Source: Morganella psychrotolerans
GTDB lineage: Bacteria > Pseudomonadota > Gammaproteobacteria > Enterobacterales > Enterobacteriaceae
DNA length: 64,000 nt
Direction: 5' to 3'
Assembly: GCF_001676155.1 (NCBI RefSeq)
Contig: NZ_LZEW01000001.1
Span: 558,001-622,000 of the forward strand
The stretch's first letter is position 1. The number at the start of each line of letters is the position of its first letter. Below, piece after piece: positions 22,682 to 32,376 of this stretch. Position numbers and translations under genes: made by a program. Under the pieces are notes generated by a model. That model had not been told where the DNA came from. It searched no databases and saw nothing but the letters and a program-made list of their open reading frames with translations.

Positions 22682-23949
22682 CGAAGCGAACATACGACCT
22701 TAACGGCTGGCTCGAAGTAAAAGATAACCCCATCTCAAAAGTCGGGGTTTTTGATTATCTGGGGGCTGAAATCGGCGCACCGGAGCCGGACAAGATTTAC
22801 AAAGTCTTCCGCCCGCCGGAAGAGTTAGACAACGAAGAGACTATTCAGTCATTCAGGCTGACCCCGTTTATCGTCGATCACGAAATGCTCGGAAAGGACG
22901 CCACACCGGCTGAGAAAAAGGGCATTCAGGGGGTTATCGGCGAAAACGTGTATTTCGATCACCCGTACCTCAGAGGCAATATCAAAATTTTCTCTGATGC
23001 CGCCCTGAGTGATATCGGCGGCGGAAAGATTGACCTTTCACCCGGCTACCGCAGCCGGTATGACTTCGACAACCCCGGCGTTTACGAAGGGGAGGCATAC
23101 GAAGTTGTTCAGCGCCATTTGCGTGGCAATCACCTTGCATTAGTCGATGAGGGGCGCACCGGCGCTGACGTTGCTGTGCAGGATCATCTCGTTATTACCA
23201 TTGATACAAAGGAACTTATTCGTATGAGCGAAGAAGACAAAAACAAGACGCCCACAACTGACGAAGGGTCATTCACACCTGAGCAGCTTGAGCAGTTAAA
23301 AACGATGATCGCCGCTGCTGTCTCAGCTGGCAAGCCATCGACAGATGAAGACCCGGAGAAAAAAGGAACCACTGACGAAGATCCTGATCCTGAAAAGGAA
23401 AAGGTTGCCGAAGACGCGGAAAAAGCCGTTGAAGACGCGGAAGCGGAAGCCGAAAAAGCGGAGTCAGGTGATCCGGAAGCAGTGGAAGCGGCAGAGGTGG
23501 CTATCGAAGCCGCAGAAGAAGCTATTTCCGAAGCCAAAGATGAACTCGACAAGGCAACCACAGACGGGCTGAACCGCCGCCTGAAACGTCTGAAACGCGG
23601 CTTTACCACGATGGACGAAATGTCTTCCATGAAGCGCAAAATCGCCCGCCTGGAGAAAGCTAAGCCAACCATGGACACCGGCGCACTGTTAAAGCAGATC
23701 GGTGAACGTGACGCGCTGGCGCAAAAGCTGACCCCGTTTATCGGTGTGTTTGACCATGCCGCCATGACAAAGCAGCAGGTCGCGGAATACGGCGCTGAAA
23801 AGCTCGGCGTCAAGTGTGATAAAGGCACTGAAAGTATCGCGGTGAATGCGTGGATGCAGGGGCGCACACCGGACTCACAGAAGCCGTCAGCAACGATGGA
23901 CTCCGCTGTCAGCAACTCTTCAATTTTAAAAAAGTGGGGTGAAAAATAA
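22678..23949 (+). CDS. Prohead protease with scaffold domain (DUF2213)
   Basis: 423 residues. The N-terminal domain (about 1-180; FIVDHEMLG, IDLSPGYRSRYD, HLALVDEGRTG) is the DUF2213 protease. A long acidic coiled region rich in Glu/Ala (about 185-300) and a C-terminal capsid-binding helix form the scaffold. The protein should assemble the prohead and then degrade itself. Confidence 0.88.
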   Translation: MTKRTYDLNGWLEVKDNPISKVGVFDYLGAEIGAPEPDKIYKVFRPPEELDNEETIQSFRLTPFIVDHEMLGKDATPAEKKGIQGVIGENVYFDHPYLRGNIKIFSDAALSDIGGGKIDLSPGYRSRYDFDNPGVYEGEAYEVVQRHLRGNHLALVDEGRTGADVAVQDHLVITIDTKELIRMSEEDKNKTPTTDEGSFTPEQLEQLKTMIAAAVSAGKPSTDEDPEKKGTTDEDPDPEKEKVAEDAEKAVEDAEAEAEKAESGDPEAVEAAEVAIEAAEEAISEAKDELDKATTDGLNRRLKRLKRGFTTMDEMSSMKRKIARLEKAKPTMDTGALLKQIGERDALAQKLTPFIGVFDHAAMTKQQVAEYGAEKLGVKCDKGTESIAVNAWMQGRTPDSQKPSATMDSAVSNSSILKKWGEK

Positions 23950-24446
23950 TGGCAATTCCGAATTCAGTAGCAAACGGCATGGTTTCCGGTGTTATCGGCG
24001 AAATCAGTCACCATGGCCCGACCCGCGTAACAGCGGCGATCCTCAGTTCTGCGGATCAAAAGAAAAACCTGTTCGGACACGCCTACACCTACAAAGACGA
24101 TTCAGTCGAATCTGTTCAGGTCGGCGGCACCGGTTCTTTTGCGGGAATTATGATTAACCCGAAATCGTACCGCATCGGTGAAGAATTTGCCCTTAACGGT
24201 ACCCAGGGTGAATTCCTGACCATGGGTGAGATTAACGTTGCAATCACAGCCGGGGCGAAAAAGATTAATGCACCGGTGGTATTCAGCGCCGATGACGGTT
24301 CGCTGTCTGCGAAAGAAAAACCCGATGCCGGCGACGTTGTTATTGGCTATGTGTCCCGTCACAAAGAGTCAGCAGAGACACCGAGTCTGTGCGTTATCCG
24401 TCTGACAGAAATCCCGTACACCGTGGCTGTAAAGGAAGGTGAATAA
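23949..24446 (+). CDS. Head decoration or structural cement protein
   Basis: 165 residues, beta-rich and glycine-rich, between protease and major capsid genes, where decoration proteins lie in this phage type. KSYRIGEEFALNGTQGEFL and AGDVVIGYVSRH are landmarks. Exact family name uncertain. Confidence 0.75.
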   Translation: MAIPNSVANGMVSGVIGEISHHGPTRVTAAILSSADQKKNLFGHAYTYKDDSVESVQVGGTGSFAGIMINPKSYRIGEEFALNGTQGEFLTMGEINVAITAGAKKINAPVVFSADDGSLSAKEKPDAGDVVIGYVSRHKESAETPSLCVIRLTEIPYTVAVKEGE

Positions 24447-25513
24447 TGCCAGTCAGTAAGCAGAAGTTTTATATGTCCGGTCGCGATATTAAAAAGCACG
24501 GGCAGTTGAATGTTAACCCGGAACAGAAATGGACATACGGCGAGCTGGAACAAATCGGCTTTGGCGGTCTGGCATCAATGGACTCCGCGTTATCCGGTCC
24601 TGCTATGAGCGGCGGTTTTATTCAGCGTGAAATGCTCCAGCATGTTTTACCCGGTCTTATCCGTACCGCGACCCGCGTCCGTGTGCTGGATGAAATCACC
24701 GGCGTAGTGACGGCAGGGCAATGGCACGATGAAGAGATTATCCTGAATGTCGCAACACCGGCAGCGAAAGCTGAGCTGTACGGCGACCACACCAATGTCC
24801 CGCTGGCATCCTACGCGCAGGATCAGGAACGTCGCGGCATCGTTCGTTTTGAGCAGGGTTTTCAGGTAGGTAAACTGGAAGAAGCCCGTCAGTCAGCCGC
24901 CGGTTTTGAAGCGGCAGCAGAAAAACGTAATGCGGCTACCGAGTCTCTTGAGCAGGGGCGCGAGCGTATCGGTTACTACGGGTTTAACAGCCCTGAAACC
25001 CGTGTGTTCGGTCTGATGAATGAACCTAACCTGCCGCCTTATGAAACAGCAGCGGCAACGTGGAAAGGCGGTACATTCGCGAATATCACCAAAGATATTA
25101 CGGATATGTTTTCGCAGTTGGAGATGCGCTCCGGCGGTATTATCAAAGATGATACGTCTATCACGCTGACCCTGCCGCTTGGTTACCGTTCTGCACTGAA
25201 TGTGGCAAATCCGGTCGCCCGGGGTGAAACTGTGTATCAGTGGGTGAAAGAAAACTACCCGAATATGCGTTTTGTCTTCTCACCAGAATTTGCCGGTGCC
25301 AATGGTGGCGCGGATGTAGCGTACATGTTTGCGGAGACTGTCGATGACGGTTCAACAGCAACCAGTGCAGTGATCCTCCAGGTTGTGCCGGTGAAATACC
25401 AGCTAATCGGCTCAGAAAACCAGATTAAAGGGTATCTGGAAGATGCGACCAACGCGACAGCCGGTGTCATTGTTACCCGCCCGTGGGCGATCACCCGCCT
25501 GACCGGTATTTAA
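24446..25513 (+). CDS. Major capsid protein (DUF2184)
   Basis: 355 residues, DUF2184 type of HK97-fold capsid. AELYGDHTNVPLASYAQDQERRGIVRFEQGF and QGRERIGYYGFNSPETRVFGLMNEPNLP are conserved. It is followed by a strong terminator, so its message can be especially abundant. Confidence 0.92.
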   Translation: MPVSKQKFYMSGRDIKKHGQLNVNPEQKWTYGELEQIGFGGLASMDSALSGPAMSGGFIQREMLQHVLPGLIRTATRVRVLDEITGVVTAGQWHDEEIILNVATPAAKAELYGDHTNVPLASYAQDQERRGIVRFEQGFQVGKLEEARQSAAGFEAAAEKRNAATESLEQGRERIGYYGFNSPETRVFGLMNEPNLPPYETAAATWKGGTFANITKDITDMFSQLEMRSGGIIKDDTSITLTLPLGYRSALNVANPVARGETVYQWVKENYPNMRFVFSPEFAGANGGADVAYMFAETVDDGSTATSAVILQVVPVKYQLIGSENQIKGYLEDATNATAGVIVTRPWAITRLTGI

Positions 25514-25530
25514 ACCCGTAACGCCTCATT

Positions 25531-25551
25531 GCCCTCTGCGGAGGGCTTTTT
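25531..25551 (+). terminator. Intrinsic terminator after the capsid gene
   Basis: GCCCTC-TGCG-GAGGGC followed by five T. Confidence 0.85.
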
Positions 25552-25568
25552 ATTCCCGGAGAATAATT

Positions 25569-25922
25569 ATGCCTCTGTATGTTTATTGTACCCTGTCCAA
25601 CGACCAGAATTACGCTACGCCGGACGCTAAAATCTTTATTGCCGGTCAGGCTAACGTCATGACCAAACACATGTACACCCCGCGCGGGCGTGTGACGGAA
25701 GTCAGCGACGAACAGTATTCGCAGCTGAAAAATAACCACGTCTTTAAGCTGCACAAAGAAAATGGCTTTATTACGGTGGAAACCCGCAATGAGGACCCGG
25801 AAAAAGTCGCCACCAATATGGAAGCTGCTGACAAATCCGCACCGCTGACAGAAGAGCAACTGGTTGCGGAGGGTGCAGAGCCACCGGTCAGCAACAAAGA
25901 CAAAAAGAACGCCAAAAAATAA
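25569..25922 (+). CDS. Hypothetical virion-region protein (117 aa)
   Basis: MPLYVYCTLSNDQNYATPDA...NKDKKNAKK. A compact beta N-terminus and an acidic, then lysine-rich tail. It sits between the capsid and neck genes and is probably a minor head component, on location only. Confidence 0.65.
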   Translation: MPLYVYCTLSNDQNYATPDAKIFIAGQANVMTKHMYTPRGRVTEVSDEQYSQLKNNHVFKLHKENGFITVETRNEDPEKVATNMEAADKSAPLTEEQLVAEGAEPPVSNKDKKNAKK

Positions 25923-25931
25923 GGGGGCACT

Positions 25932-26360
25932 ATGGATGCGGCTACATTCCCGGTTGAATCGTTCCGTGTTCTGCGTCCTGAGTTCAGCGCGGTACCGGCT
26001 GATGATATTTACGTCATTGCACAATCCGCCCTGAATTACTTTTCTCCCTGCCGTGGCATCTGCACGAATGAGCTGTGGATGCTGGTTGTGGCTCACATGC
26101 TGTATCTGAATCAGAAGATTGCAGACGGTGAATCCCCGACCGGCGTGGTAACCAGCGTGACGATTGATAAGGTCAGCGTGTCCTACACAGCGCCGCCTGC
26201 CGGGTCTGATTGGTCGCACTGGTTCAAGCTGACTCCGTATGGTCAGCAGTTCCTTGCGCTGGTCAAGCGGTGCAGTGTGCCGCGTTATCACGGGGGCGGT
26301 GGTGAGCGGGCGGCCTTTCGTGGTGCCTTTGGTCGCTTCACGCGGGGAGGGCGTCAGTGA
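25932..26360 (+). CDS. Head-tail connector, DUF4054
   Basis: 142 residues. FRVLRPEFSAVPADDIYVIAQSALNYFSP at the start and TPYGQQFLALVKRCSVPRYHGG near the end are DUF4054 landmarks. Adaptor that binds the portal ring in contractile phages of this type. Confidence 0.85.
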   Translation: MDAATFPVESFRVLRPEFSAVPADDIYVIAQSALNYFSPCRGICTNELWMLVVAHMLYLNQKIADGESPTGVVTSVTIDKVSVSYTAPPAGSDWSHWFKLTPYGQQFLALVKRCSVPRYHGGGGERAAFRGAFGRFTRGGRQ

Positions 26361-26815
26361 CGAAATTAGCACAGTTAAAAGCCGTGTATGACGAACTGGC
26401 GAAAAAGCAACTTAAAGTCGGTTTCTTTGAGCACTCAACCTATCCGGACGGCACCCCGATAGCCTATGTAGCGGCGATTCAGGAATTGGGTTATCCGGCT
26501 GGCGGCATCCCCCCGCGCCCGTTTATGCGTCCGGCAATGACTGAACATCGTCAGGAGTATGGTCAGCTGATCGGCAGGGCAGTTAAAGCGGCAGTTAACG
26601 GTAAAATCACAGTGACCAACGGATTGACACAAATCGGGGCAAAGGCGGCGGGTGATGTGCAGATGTCAATAAAATCAGTAACCACGCCACCGCTTAATGA
26701 TGCAACGATAGCTGCCCGATCCCGGCGTCACAGCAAAGGCAAATCGACCAACAAACCGCTGGTTGATTCCGGTCAGATGCTGCAAGCCGTCACCTTTGCC
26801 GTGGAGGATAAATAA
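26357..26815 (+). CDS. Neck/tail-completion protein (HK97 gp10-like region)
   Basis: 152 residues. LKVGFFEHSTYPDGTPIAYVAAIQELGYPAGGIPPRPFMRPA is a pattern typical of phage neck proteins of the gp10/Mu gpG kind. It overlaps its neighbours by four and one bases. It probably joins head and tail. Confidence 0.75.
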   Translation: MTKLAQLKAVYDELAKKQLKVGFFEHSTYPDGTPIAYVAAIQELGYPAGGIPPRPFMRPAMTEHRQEYGQLIGRAVKAAVNGKITVTNGLTQIGAKAAGDVQMSIKSVTTPPLNDATIAARSRRHSKGKSTNKPLVDSGQMLQAVTFAVEDK

Positions 26816-27186
26816 TGTTCGGTAATTTACATCGTATCGCGTCCCGGTACATCCCTCAGCAAAAAGTACTCTGGTATCGCTTTAAAAGCCGGGAGCCTGA
26901 TGATTTGGGGCATGACCGGAATACGTATCACGACCTGGTTGAAGTTCGCGGGAGCTGGCAGGCGGTCGATACTCAGGACGCCATGTCGATGGGGCTTGAT
27001 ACTGCTCAGGTGTACCGCCGGTTTTATACCTCGCACGATATCAGCGGCATTCAGCGCGGCACCTCACCGGATTATCTGATGTTTAAGGGTAACCGCTATG
27101 ACGTGACCGGTGATGCCGACTGGTATGAACAGGATGGCTGGAAATCAGTTATCTGCATTAAGGCGGGGGATCATGACAGACAATGA
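26815..27186 (+). CDS. Neck (collar) protein
   Basis: 123 residues, beta-rich. WQAVDTQDAMSMGLDTAQVYRRFYTSHDI resembles collar/stopper proteins found at this position in DUF3383-type myoviruses. Assignment is mostly by gene order. Confidence 0.65.
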   Translation: MFGNLHRIASRYIPQQKVLWYRFKSREPDDLGHDRNTYHDLVEVRGSWQAVDTQDAMSMGLDTAQVYRRFYTSHDISGIQRGTSPDYLMFKGNRYDVTGDADWYEQDGWKSVICIKAGDHDRQ

Positions 27187-27688
27187 TGTTGATATTGCCA
27201 TCCGTAAGCAGTTGCTTGTTCAGCTGAAGCAGTCCGGTATCGATATCGCGGTAAAGGCAGGCTTTCAGTCAACAAAGCAGGGGCGTGAAGATAGTTTTGT
27301 GATGTTTTTCACCATTGGCGAGGCACCGCAGGGCTGGCAGAAACGCAGCTATAACGTGCAGGACAGAAACGCCAATCATCTGGAAGAGCAGCAGGCGGAA
27401 GTCACCTATCAGATGCAGGCATTTATCACTCAACGCGGCGACTATACCGCGAAAGACATTACCGCCGTTGTCAGGATGATCGTTAACTCATTGCCGTTTG
27501 TTGAAGCCTTGCGCAAGCAGGGGATCGGCATCCAGCGGGCGACCGCCATCCGCTCCCCGCATTTCGTTAATGACCACGGCGATTACGAACAAAACCCATC
27601 CTTTGATTTTAATGTGACATTCATCCGCACACTCCGGCCGGACACAGGCGTTGCCTCAGCGCTTACCCCGGACATTCACCGCATATAA
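27173..27688 (+). CDS. Tail terminator-like neck protein
   Basis: 171 residues from the ATG at 27173, which lies inside the end of the previous gene. GWQKRSYNVQDRNANHLEEQQAEVTYQMQAFIT and NPSFDFNVTFIRTL are the recognisable parts. Such proteins cap the tail at its head end. The assignment rests on place and size. Confidence 0.65.
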   Translation: MTDNDVDIAIRKQLLVQLKQSGIDIAVKAGFQSTKQGREDSFVMFFTIGEAPQGWQKRSYNVQDRNANHLEEQQAEVTYQMQAFITQRGDYTAKDITAVVRMIVNSLPFVEALRKQGIGIQRATAIRSPHFVNDHGDYEQNPSFDFNVTFIRTLRPDTGVASALTPDIHRI

Positions 27689-27697
27689 GGTTCCACT

Positions 27698-29185
27698 ATG
27701 CCAATTAAACAAACACGGTACGTCGATATCACCAGTGCGGTGATCGGCGCGTCTGCTGTGCCGATGCGAAAGCTGACGGCGCGGCTCTTTTCCACTAATC
27801 CGAAAATTCCCGCCGGGCATGTACTGGAATTTGCATCCGGTCAGGTAGATGAGCTGTTGGGTGAAAACACCCCGGAAGCTCAATTCGCCCGCCAGTATTT
27901 CAGCTACGTCAGTCCGGCACCGGTCAGTAAGCCGAAAGAGATACAGATTGCCTCTTATGAGCCGGTCGGTCGTGCGCCAACGTTGTTCGGTGCCAAAGCC
28001 GGTGCGCTGGCTGATCTGAAAATGATCGCTGACGGCACATTGTCAGTCACGTTCGGGAAGGTCACCAAAAGTTATAAAGATATTGATTTATCCGACGCCA
28101 AATCCTATGCCGATATCGCGTCACTGATTCAGGCAAAACTGAACGCGGAAAGTGAACCGCAGTTTGCCGGGGCTTATCTGACCTTTAACGCGCTGGACAG
28201 TGCGTTTGAGCTGAGCGGCGGGGTGCAGGAACGGGCATCCGTCAGCGTGGCGTATTCGGTACTGGCAGACGCTATGGGACTGTCAGCCGGACGCGCATCC
28301 GAGGGTAATCCGGCACAGACCCCGCTGGAGGCATTCAAAATTGCTGAACAGGTATCGGATTCATTCGGCAGTGCCACATTCCTGAGTGACTTATCACTGG
28401 ATCAGGCGGTCACACTGGCACAGTACGTGTCCGGTGAAAATGTGAAGTATCAGCTTCATATCAGCGTGACAGAAGAGAGCGCCGAAGATTTCAGTGCAGC
28501 GCTGATCGGGACTGCATCTTCCGGGCTGAACCTGAAAACGGAAAGCGGATTTTTCATCCAGGCATTGCCGATGGCAGTGATGGCGGCAACGGATTACGAC
28601 CGCACCAACGCGACGACAAACTATATGTTCCGTCAGCTTGGCGTGACCTTTCCGGCACAGGTCACCACCGATCAGGATGCGGACCGCTTTGATAAGCTGC
28701 GGGTGAACTACTACGGTGAAACCGCCGTTGCCGGTTCGCAGATCCGCTTTTATCAGCGTGGTTTCCTGTGCGGCAGTCACTCCAATCCGCTCGATATGAG
28801 TGTTCACGCCAATGAGCAGTGGCTGAAAGCCTGTATCGCGCAGCAGTGGTTCAGTCTGTTACTGGCGACCCGTGGTATTCCTGCCAACAAAGACGGGGAG
28901 GCGCGGGCACTGATGGTTATTGCCGGCGCAGTCACCAAAGCGGTAAACAACGGTACTGTCTTGCCGGGTAAAACCCTGACCGAAGTACAAAAAATCGCAG
29001 TGGCGGATGCGTCCGGTGATGATCTCGCCTGGCATGATGTGCAGGATAAAGGCTACTGGTACAACGCGCAGATTGTTGAAAGTACCGGTGAAAGCGGACT
29101 GCCTGAGTACGTCATGAAATACGTGCTGATTTACGGCAAAGGCGACTGGGTGCGTAAAGTCGATGGCTCACACAATTTAGTGTAA
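27698..29185 (+). CDS. Tail sheath protein (DUF3383)
   Basis: 495 residues, the DUF3383 contractile sheath. FSTNPKIPAGHVLEFASGQVDELLG and YFSYVSPAPVSKPKEIQIASYEP are landmarks. Its presence makes this a myovirus. Confidence 0.9.
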   Translation: MPIKQTRYVDITSAVIGASAVPMRKLTARLFSTNPKIPAGHVLEFASGQVDELLGENTPEAQFARQYFSYVSPAPVSKPKEIQIASYEPVGRAPTLFGAKAGALADLKMIADGTLSVTFGKVTKSYKDIDLSDAKSYADIASLIQAKLNAESEPQFAGAYLTFNALDSAFELSGGVQERASVSVAYSVLADAMGLSAGRASEGNPAQTPLEAFKIAEQVSDSFGSATFLSDLSLDQAVTLAQYVSGENVKYQLHISVTEESAEDFSAALIGTASSGLNLKTESGFFIQALPMAVMAATDYDRTNATTNYMFRQLGVTFPAQVTTDQDADRFDKLRVNYYGETAVAGSQIRFYQRGFLCGSHSNPLDMSVHANEQWLKACIAQQWFSLLLATRGIPANKDGEARALMVIAGAVTKAVNNGTVLPGKTLTEVQKIAVADASGDDLAWHDVQDKGYWYNAQIVESTGESGLPEYVMKYVLIYGKGDWVRKVDGSHNLV

Positions 29186-29195
29186 GGAACGCAAT

Positions 29196-29648
29196 ATGAA
29201 TGATGTATCAGCAACCGGTCTTGCACTCGTTGTGCAGGCAAGCAAAACATTCCCGACCGGTATTTTTATCACCGCATTTGCCGATGATGCCGATCCGCTG
29301 GATTTACCGGCGGTCGATATCGCGCAGGTCGGTATGGATATCAACGGCAATCTGGTGAGCTGGTCAACACCCACGCCGCAGACAGTCACAGTGAACGTGC
29401 TGGCGGGCAGTGAGGAAGATCAGAACCTGTCCATCCTGCTGGAAGCCAACACGGCTAAAAAGGGTCGTCGTCATGCCGGTGACATTATCACCATGGTCGC
29501 CTCCTACGGTGACGGCTCCACCACAACCGCCCGTAACGGACGCATCACCAACGGCAGCCGGGGTAACTCCGCTGCCAGTGCCGGACGTCTCAAATCCAAG
29601 CAATACACCTTTGTGTTTCAGGATTTTGACTCCACACGGGTGCGTTAA
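29196..29648 (+). CDS. Tail tube protein (DUF3277)
   Basis: 150 residues directly after the sheath gene. ADDADPLDLPAVDIAQVGMDINGNLVSWSTP and NGRITNGSRGNSAASAGRLKSKQYTFVFQDF fit DUF3277 tube proteins. A terminator follows. Confidence 0.85.
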   Translation: MNDVSATGLALVVQASKTFPTGIFITAFADDADPLDLPAVDIAQVGMDINGNLVSWSTPTPQTVTVNVLAGSEEDQNLSILLEANTAKKGRRHAGDIITMVASYGDGSTTTARNGRITNGSRGNSAASAGRLKSKQYTFVFQDFDSTRVR

Positions 29649-29663
29649 TTTTCGTTCATCTCC

Positions 29664-29687
29664 GGCGGGCATGTCCCGCCTTTTTTT
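29664..29687 (+). terminator. Intrinsic terminator after the tube gene
   Basis: GGCGGG-CATGT-CCCGCC followed by seven T. The next gene starts within the T run or 12 bases later. Confidence 0.85.
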
Positions 29688-29699
29688 ATGGAAAAAATC

Positions 29700-30158
29700 A
29701 TGCTGATTAAGCCGAAAGAAGTGGCAATTAAAGATGTGGACGGCATTGAAAAAATGTTCGTCATCAGCCGCCTGCCTGCGGTAACAGGGCGTGAAATTCT
29801 CGCCAAGTACCCGCTGTCCAATGCTCCGAAAATCGGGGATTACGAGGTCAGCAAAGAAGCCATGCTGAAAATGATGGCGTATGTGTGCGTCACGGTTGAC
29901 GGCGAAGAAATCCCGCTGAAGACATCGACACTGATTGATAACCATGTGCCGGACGGGGAATCCCTGATCCGCCTTGAGCTGGAAATGCTGAAATATAACA
30001 CCAGTTTTTTCGGCAGCGGCGGGAACTCCGGCTTCCTGCCCTTCCTCATCAGCAAGGTAGGCAGTTCACTCCCGTCAGTTATAAAAACGCTGATGGCTTC
30101 GTTGCAGTCATCCTCAGTGAAGGGTTCGCCACCCTCACCGAACTCAAAACCACAGTAG
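29700..30158 (+). CDS. Tail assembly chaperone, short form
   Basis: 152 residues from ATG 29700; an ATG at 29688 lies too close to the terminator to have a ribosome site. LPAVTGREILAKYPLSNAPKIGDY and FGSGGNSGFLPFLISK are landmarks. A -1 frame open to 30241 continues with SEGFATLTELKTTVDLEEAMDMWEIAI. This is the G/GT-like arrangement of tail chaperones. Confidence 0.75.
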   Translation: MLIKPKEVAIKDVDGIEKMFVISRLPAVTGREILAKYPLSNAPKIGDYEVSKEAMLKMMAYVCVTVDGEEIPLKTSTLIDNHVPDGESLIRLELEMLKYNTSFFGSGGNSGFLPFLISKVGSSLPSVIKTLMASLQSSSVKGSPPSPNSKPQ

Positions 30159-30241
30159 ATCTTGAAGAGGCGATGGACATGTGGGAAATCGCCATCATCA
30201 ACCGCTATAACGAAGCGCAGGCCGCTTCAAAGGACAGATAA
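30083..30241 (+). CDS. -1 frame extension of the tail assembly chaperone
   Basis: Open without a start codon of its own; stop TAA at 30239-30241 overlaps the tape measure ATG. It reads ADGFVAVILSEGFATLTELK, then continues to AQAASKDR. The zero frame stops at 30158. A5 at 30083-30087 is one possible slip site and TTTTTTC at 30005-30011 another. The sequence looks coding, so a fused product of about 184 residues is likely. Confidence 0.6.
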   Translation, partial: KNADGFVAVILSEGFATLTELKTTVDLEEAMDMWEIAIINRYNEAQAASKDR

Positions 30242-32376
30242 TGTCAATGATGGATACGTTTGTTCAGGTATTTGAGTTTGATACCCGGCAGGCTGACAGT
30301 GCATTTGACCGTGTCCGGCGATCAACAGATGACATTATCGACGGCATGAAACAGACGCAGGAAGCTGCACAGCAAGGATCTGATTCACTCGGCAGTGTAA
30401 TGAATGAACTCTGGCAGTCACTGCAAAGTCTGTCCGGCGATCACCCTGTCGATTTTTCCACTAATGCTGCCGATGTGGCAGAGCAGACCGGTGCGGTAAA
30501 AGCACAGGTGGATGCAGTAACGGATTCCCTGTCAACGCTGGAATCTCAGCAGGCGGGATCAGATGCCAAATGGCAGGATACACAAGCCTCACTGACGGGC
30601 GCGGAGGAAGGGTATCAGGCACTGGTTCAGGCGGTGGCGGCACTGAGTGGTGATGTTGCTGTCCTGACTGATGAAGAGAGTCGCGGCAATGCGGTCAGGC
30701 GTCTTGCGGGCGCGATGATTAAAGCCTTGCAGGGTGACTATAAAGAGCTGATCCGGATTGTCGAAGAAGCCCGCCGAAAGGGTGCCGAAGCTGGTGAAAG
30801 CGAAGTAGATACTCAGAAAAAAGTTCAGGACGAACTGGATAAAACAAACGGGAAGTACAAGAAAGCCGGGGAATCTGTCGCCGGATTTGCCAAAAAGGCA
30901 CTGGCGGCGGTCGGGCTGTTTATGGGGGCGTCAGCCATTGTCGGTGAGGCGGTTTCCCGTGCGGCTGAAATAGAATCCCTTGATAAATTCGGCAAAAAAA
31001 TAAACGTGGCCACGGCAGATGTTGATGCGTTTGCCGGATCTATGGCAGAACTCGGCGGCACCCGCGAGGCGGCACAAACTGACATGGAAGCCATGGCGAA
31101 ATCCTTTGGTTTTGCCGGTAACTCCATGGAAAAAATCCTGAAAACTGCCGATAAGGTGCAGGGGATGAAATTCGACAAAGCCAAAGCCACACTGGCGGGG
31201 CTTGGCGTATCGGATGATAAAACTGTCGAGCTGATGATGAAGGGGCGCAAAGAGCTTGAGCGGACGATGGGAATACAGAAAGAGTATTCCGGTATCACCA
31301 AAGATAGCATTGCGCAGTCAATTGAATTTAATAAATCCATGCAGAGCTTTAAACAGTCATCCGGGCTGTTAAAAAACAGCTTTATGGAAATGGTGATCCC
31401 TGTCCTCGCCACAGGTCTGAAATGGGTCGGTAAATTTGTCCTGTTCTGCAAAGAAAATAAAACGCTGCTCACCGGCTTTTTTATCGCCATCGGGGTCGCG
31501 GTTGCCGCTTACTACGTCCCGCCTATGCTGGCGGCGGCTGCGGCAACACTTGCCGCCACATGGCCCATTATCGCCATCATTGCCGTTATCGCTCTGCTGG
31601 CGGCAGCATTTGCGCTGGTCTATGACGACATCATGAATTTTATCGACGGTAACGACTCGATGATCGGTCGCATACTGGATAAATACCCCGCACTGAAAAC
31701 CGTCATCCTTGCTTTGTGGGAGGCGTTTAAAGTCCTGTTCGATTTCATTATGGCGGTCGTTATGGTCGCTGCGGATATCGTGGTGGACGCCTACAAAATC
31801 ATGAATAAGGCGCTGAATGATTTTATCGGCTGGCTGACTGCCAGCATTCAGGGCGTGATGGCATGGGGTGATGATTTCGGGAAGGTATTCGACACGGTAT
31901 CGGACACCGTTGTCGGCATCTTCAAGTGGCTGTGGGAGCAGATAAAAACCTATCTTGACTGGATCAACAACGGTCTGGACATGATAAAAAACGGATGGGC
32001 GACCGTTAAGGGCTGGTTCGGTGCCGGTGATGATATGGAGGTTAATCAGACTGTTAACCGTACCGTAAATGACCGGGGGCAGATTGAGAACGATGTCCCG
32101 CAAGACCCGCCATTAAGTGATGAAGATGCCAATAAACTGGCAGGCGAACTGACTCACCATCTGGCAAACCTTTCTGCTAATCCGATGAACTCCGTTACCA
32201 GCCAGGCTATCAGCAACCAATCAAGCACGACCAATGAAACCAACCTGTCTATCGGCGAGGTGAAAATTGAGACGCAGGCGACTGATGCGCAGGGTATGGC
32301 AAGCGGAACCAAAGACGCACTGAATTCGCAGTTACAGGATTTAGGACAGCAGCACGGAACGGGGATGGCAAAATGA
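30241..32376 (+). CDS. Tape measure protein
   Basis: 711 residues, helical N-terminus with many Gln/Ala/Ser, glycine-rich hydrophobic segment around 210-235, and strongly hydrophobic segments around 405-460 (FFIAIGVAVAAYYVPPMLA, WPIIAIIAVIALLAAAFAL). Length sets tail length; it forms the core of the tail. A run of seven A at about 30993 keeps the frame. Confidence 0.9.
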   Translation: MSMMDTFVQVFEFDTRQADSAFDRVRRSTDDIIDGMKQTQEAAQQGSDSLGSVMNELWQSLQSLSGDHPVDFSTNAADVAEQTGAVKAQVDAVTDSLSTLESQQAGSDAKWQDTQASLTGAEEGYQALVQAVAALSGDVAVLTDEESRGNAVRRLAGAMIKALQGDYKELIRIVEEARRKGAEAGESEVDTQKKVQDELDKTNGKYKKAGESVAGFAKKALAAVGLFMGASAIVGEAVSRAAEIESLDKFGKKINVATADVDAFAGSMAELGGTREAAQTDMEAMAKSFGFAGNSMEKILKTADKVQGMKFDKAKATLAGLGVSDDKTVELMMKGRKELERTMGIQKEYSGITKDSIAQSIEFNKSMQSFKQSSGLLKNSFMEMVIPVLATGLKWVGKFVLFCKENKTLLTGFFIAIGVAVAAYYVPPMLAAAAATLAATWPIIAIIAVIALLAAAFALVYDDIMNFIDGNDSMIGRILDKYPALKTVILALWEAFKVLFDFIMAVVMVAADIVVDAYKIMNKALNDFIGWLTASIQGVMAWGDDFGKVFDTVSDTVVGIFKWLWEQIKTYLDWINNGLDMIKNGWATVKGWFGAGDDMEVNQTVNRTVNDRGQIENDVPQDPPLSDEDANKLAGELTHHLANLSANPMNSVTSQAISNQSSTTNETNLSIGEVKIETQATDAQGMASGTKDALNSQLQDLGQQHGTGMAK

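Noticed and set aside
23184..23915. Serine/alanine-rich minus-strand frame opposite the scaffold region
   Set aside because: It mirrors the Glu/Ala/Lys codons of the acidic scaffold.
25491..26372. Long open frame (293 codons) on the minus strand in the late operon
   Set aside because: It is antisense to the connector and neck genes, which have clear families and ribosome sites. The frame lacks recognisable domains, and long antisense frames are common opposite biased coding sequence.
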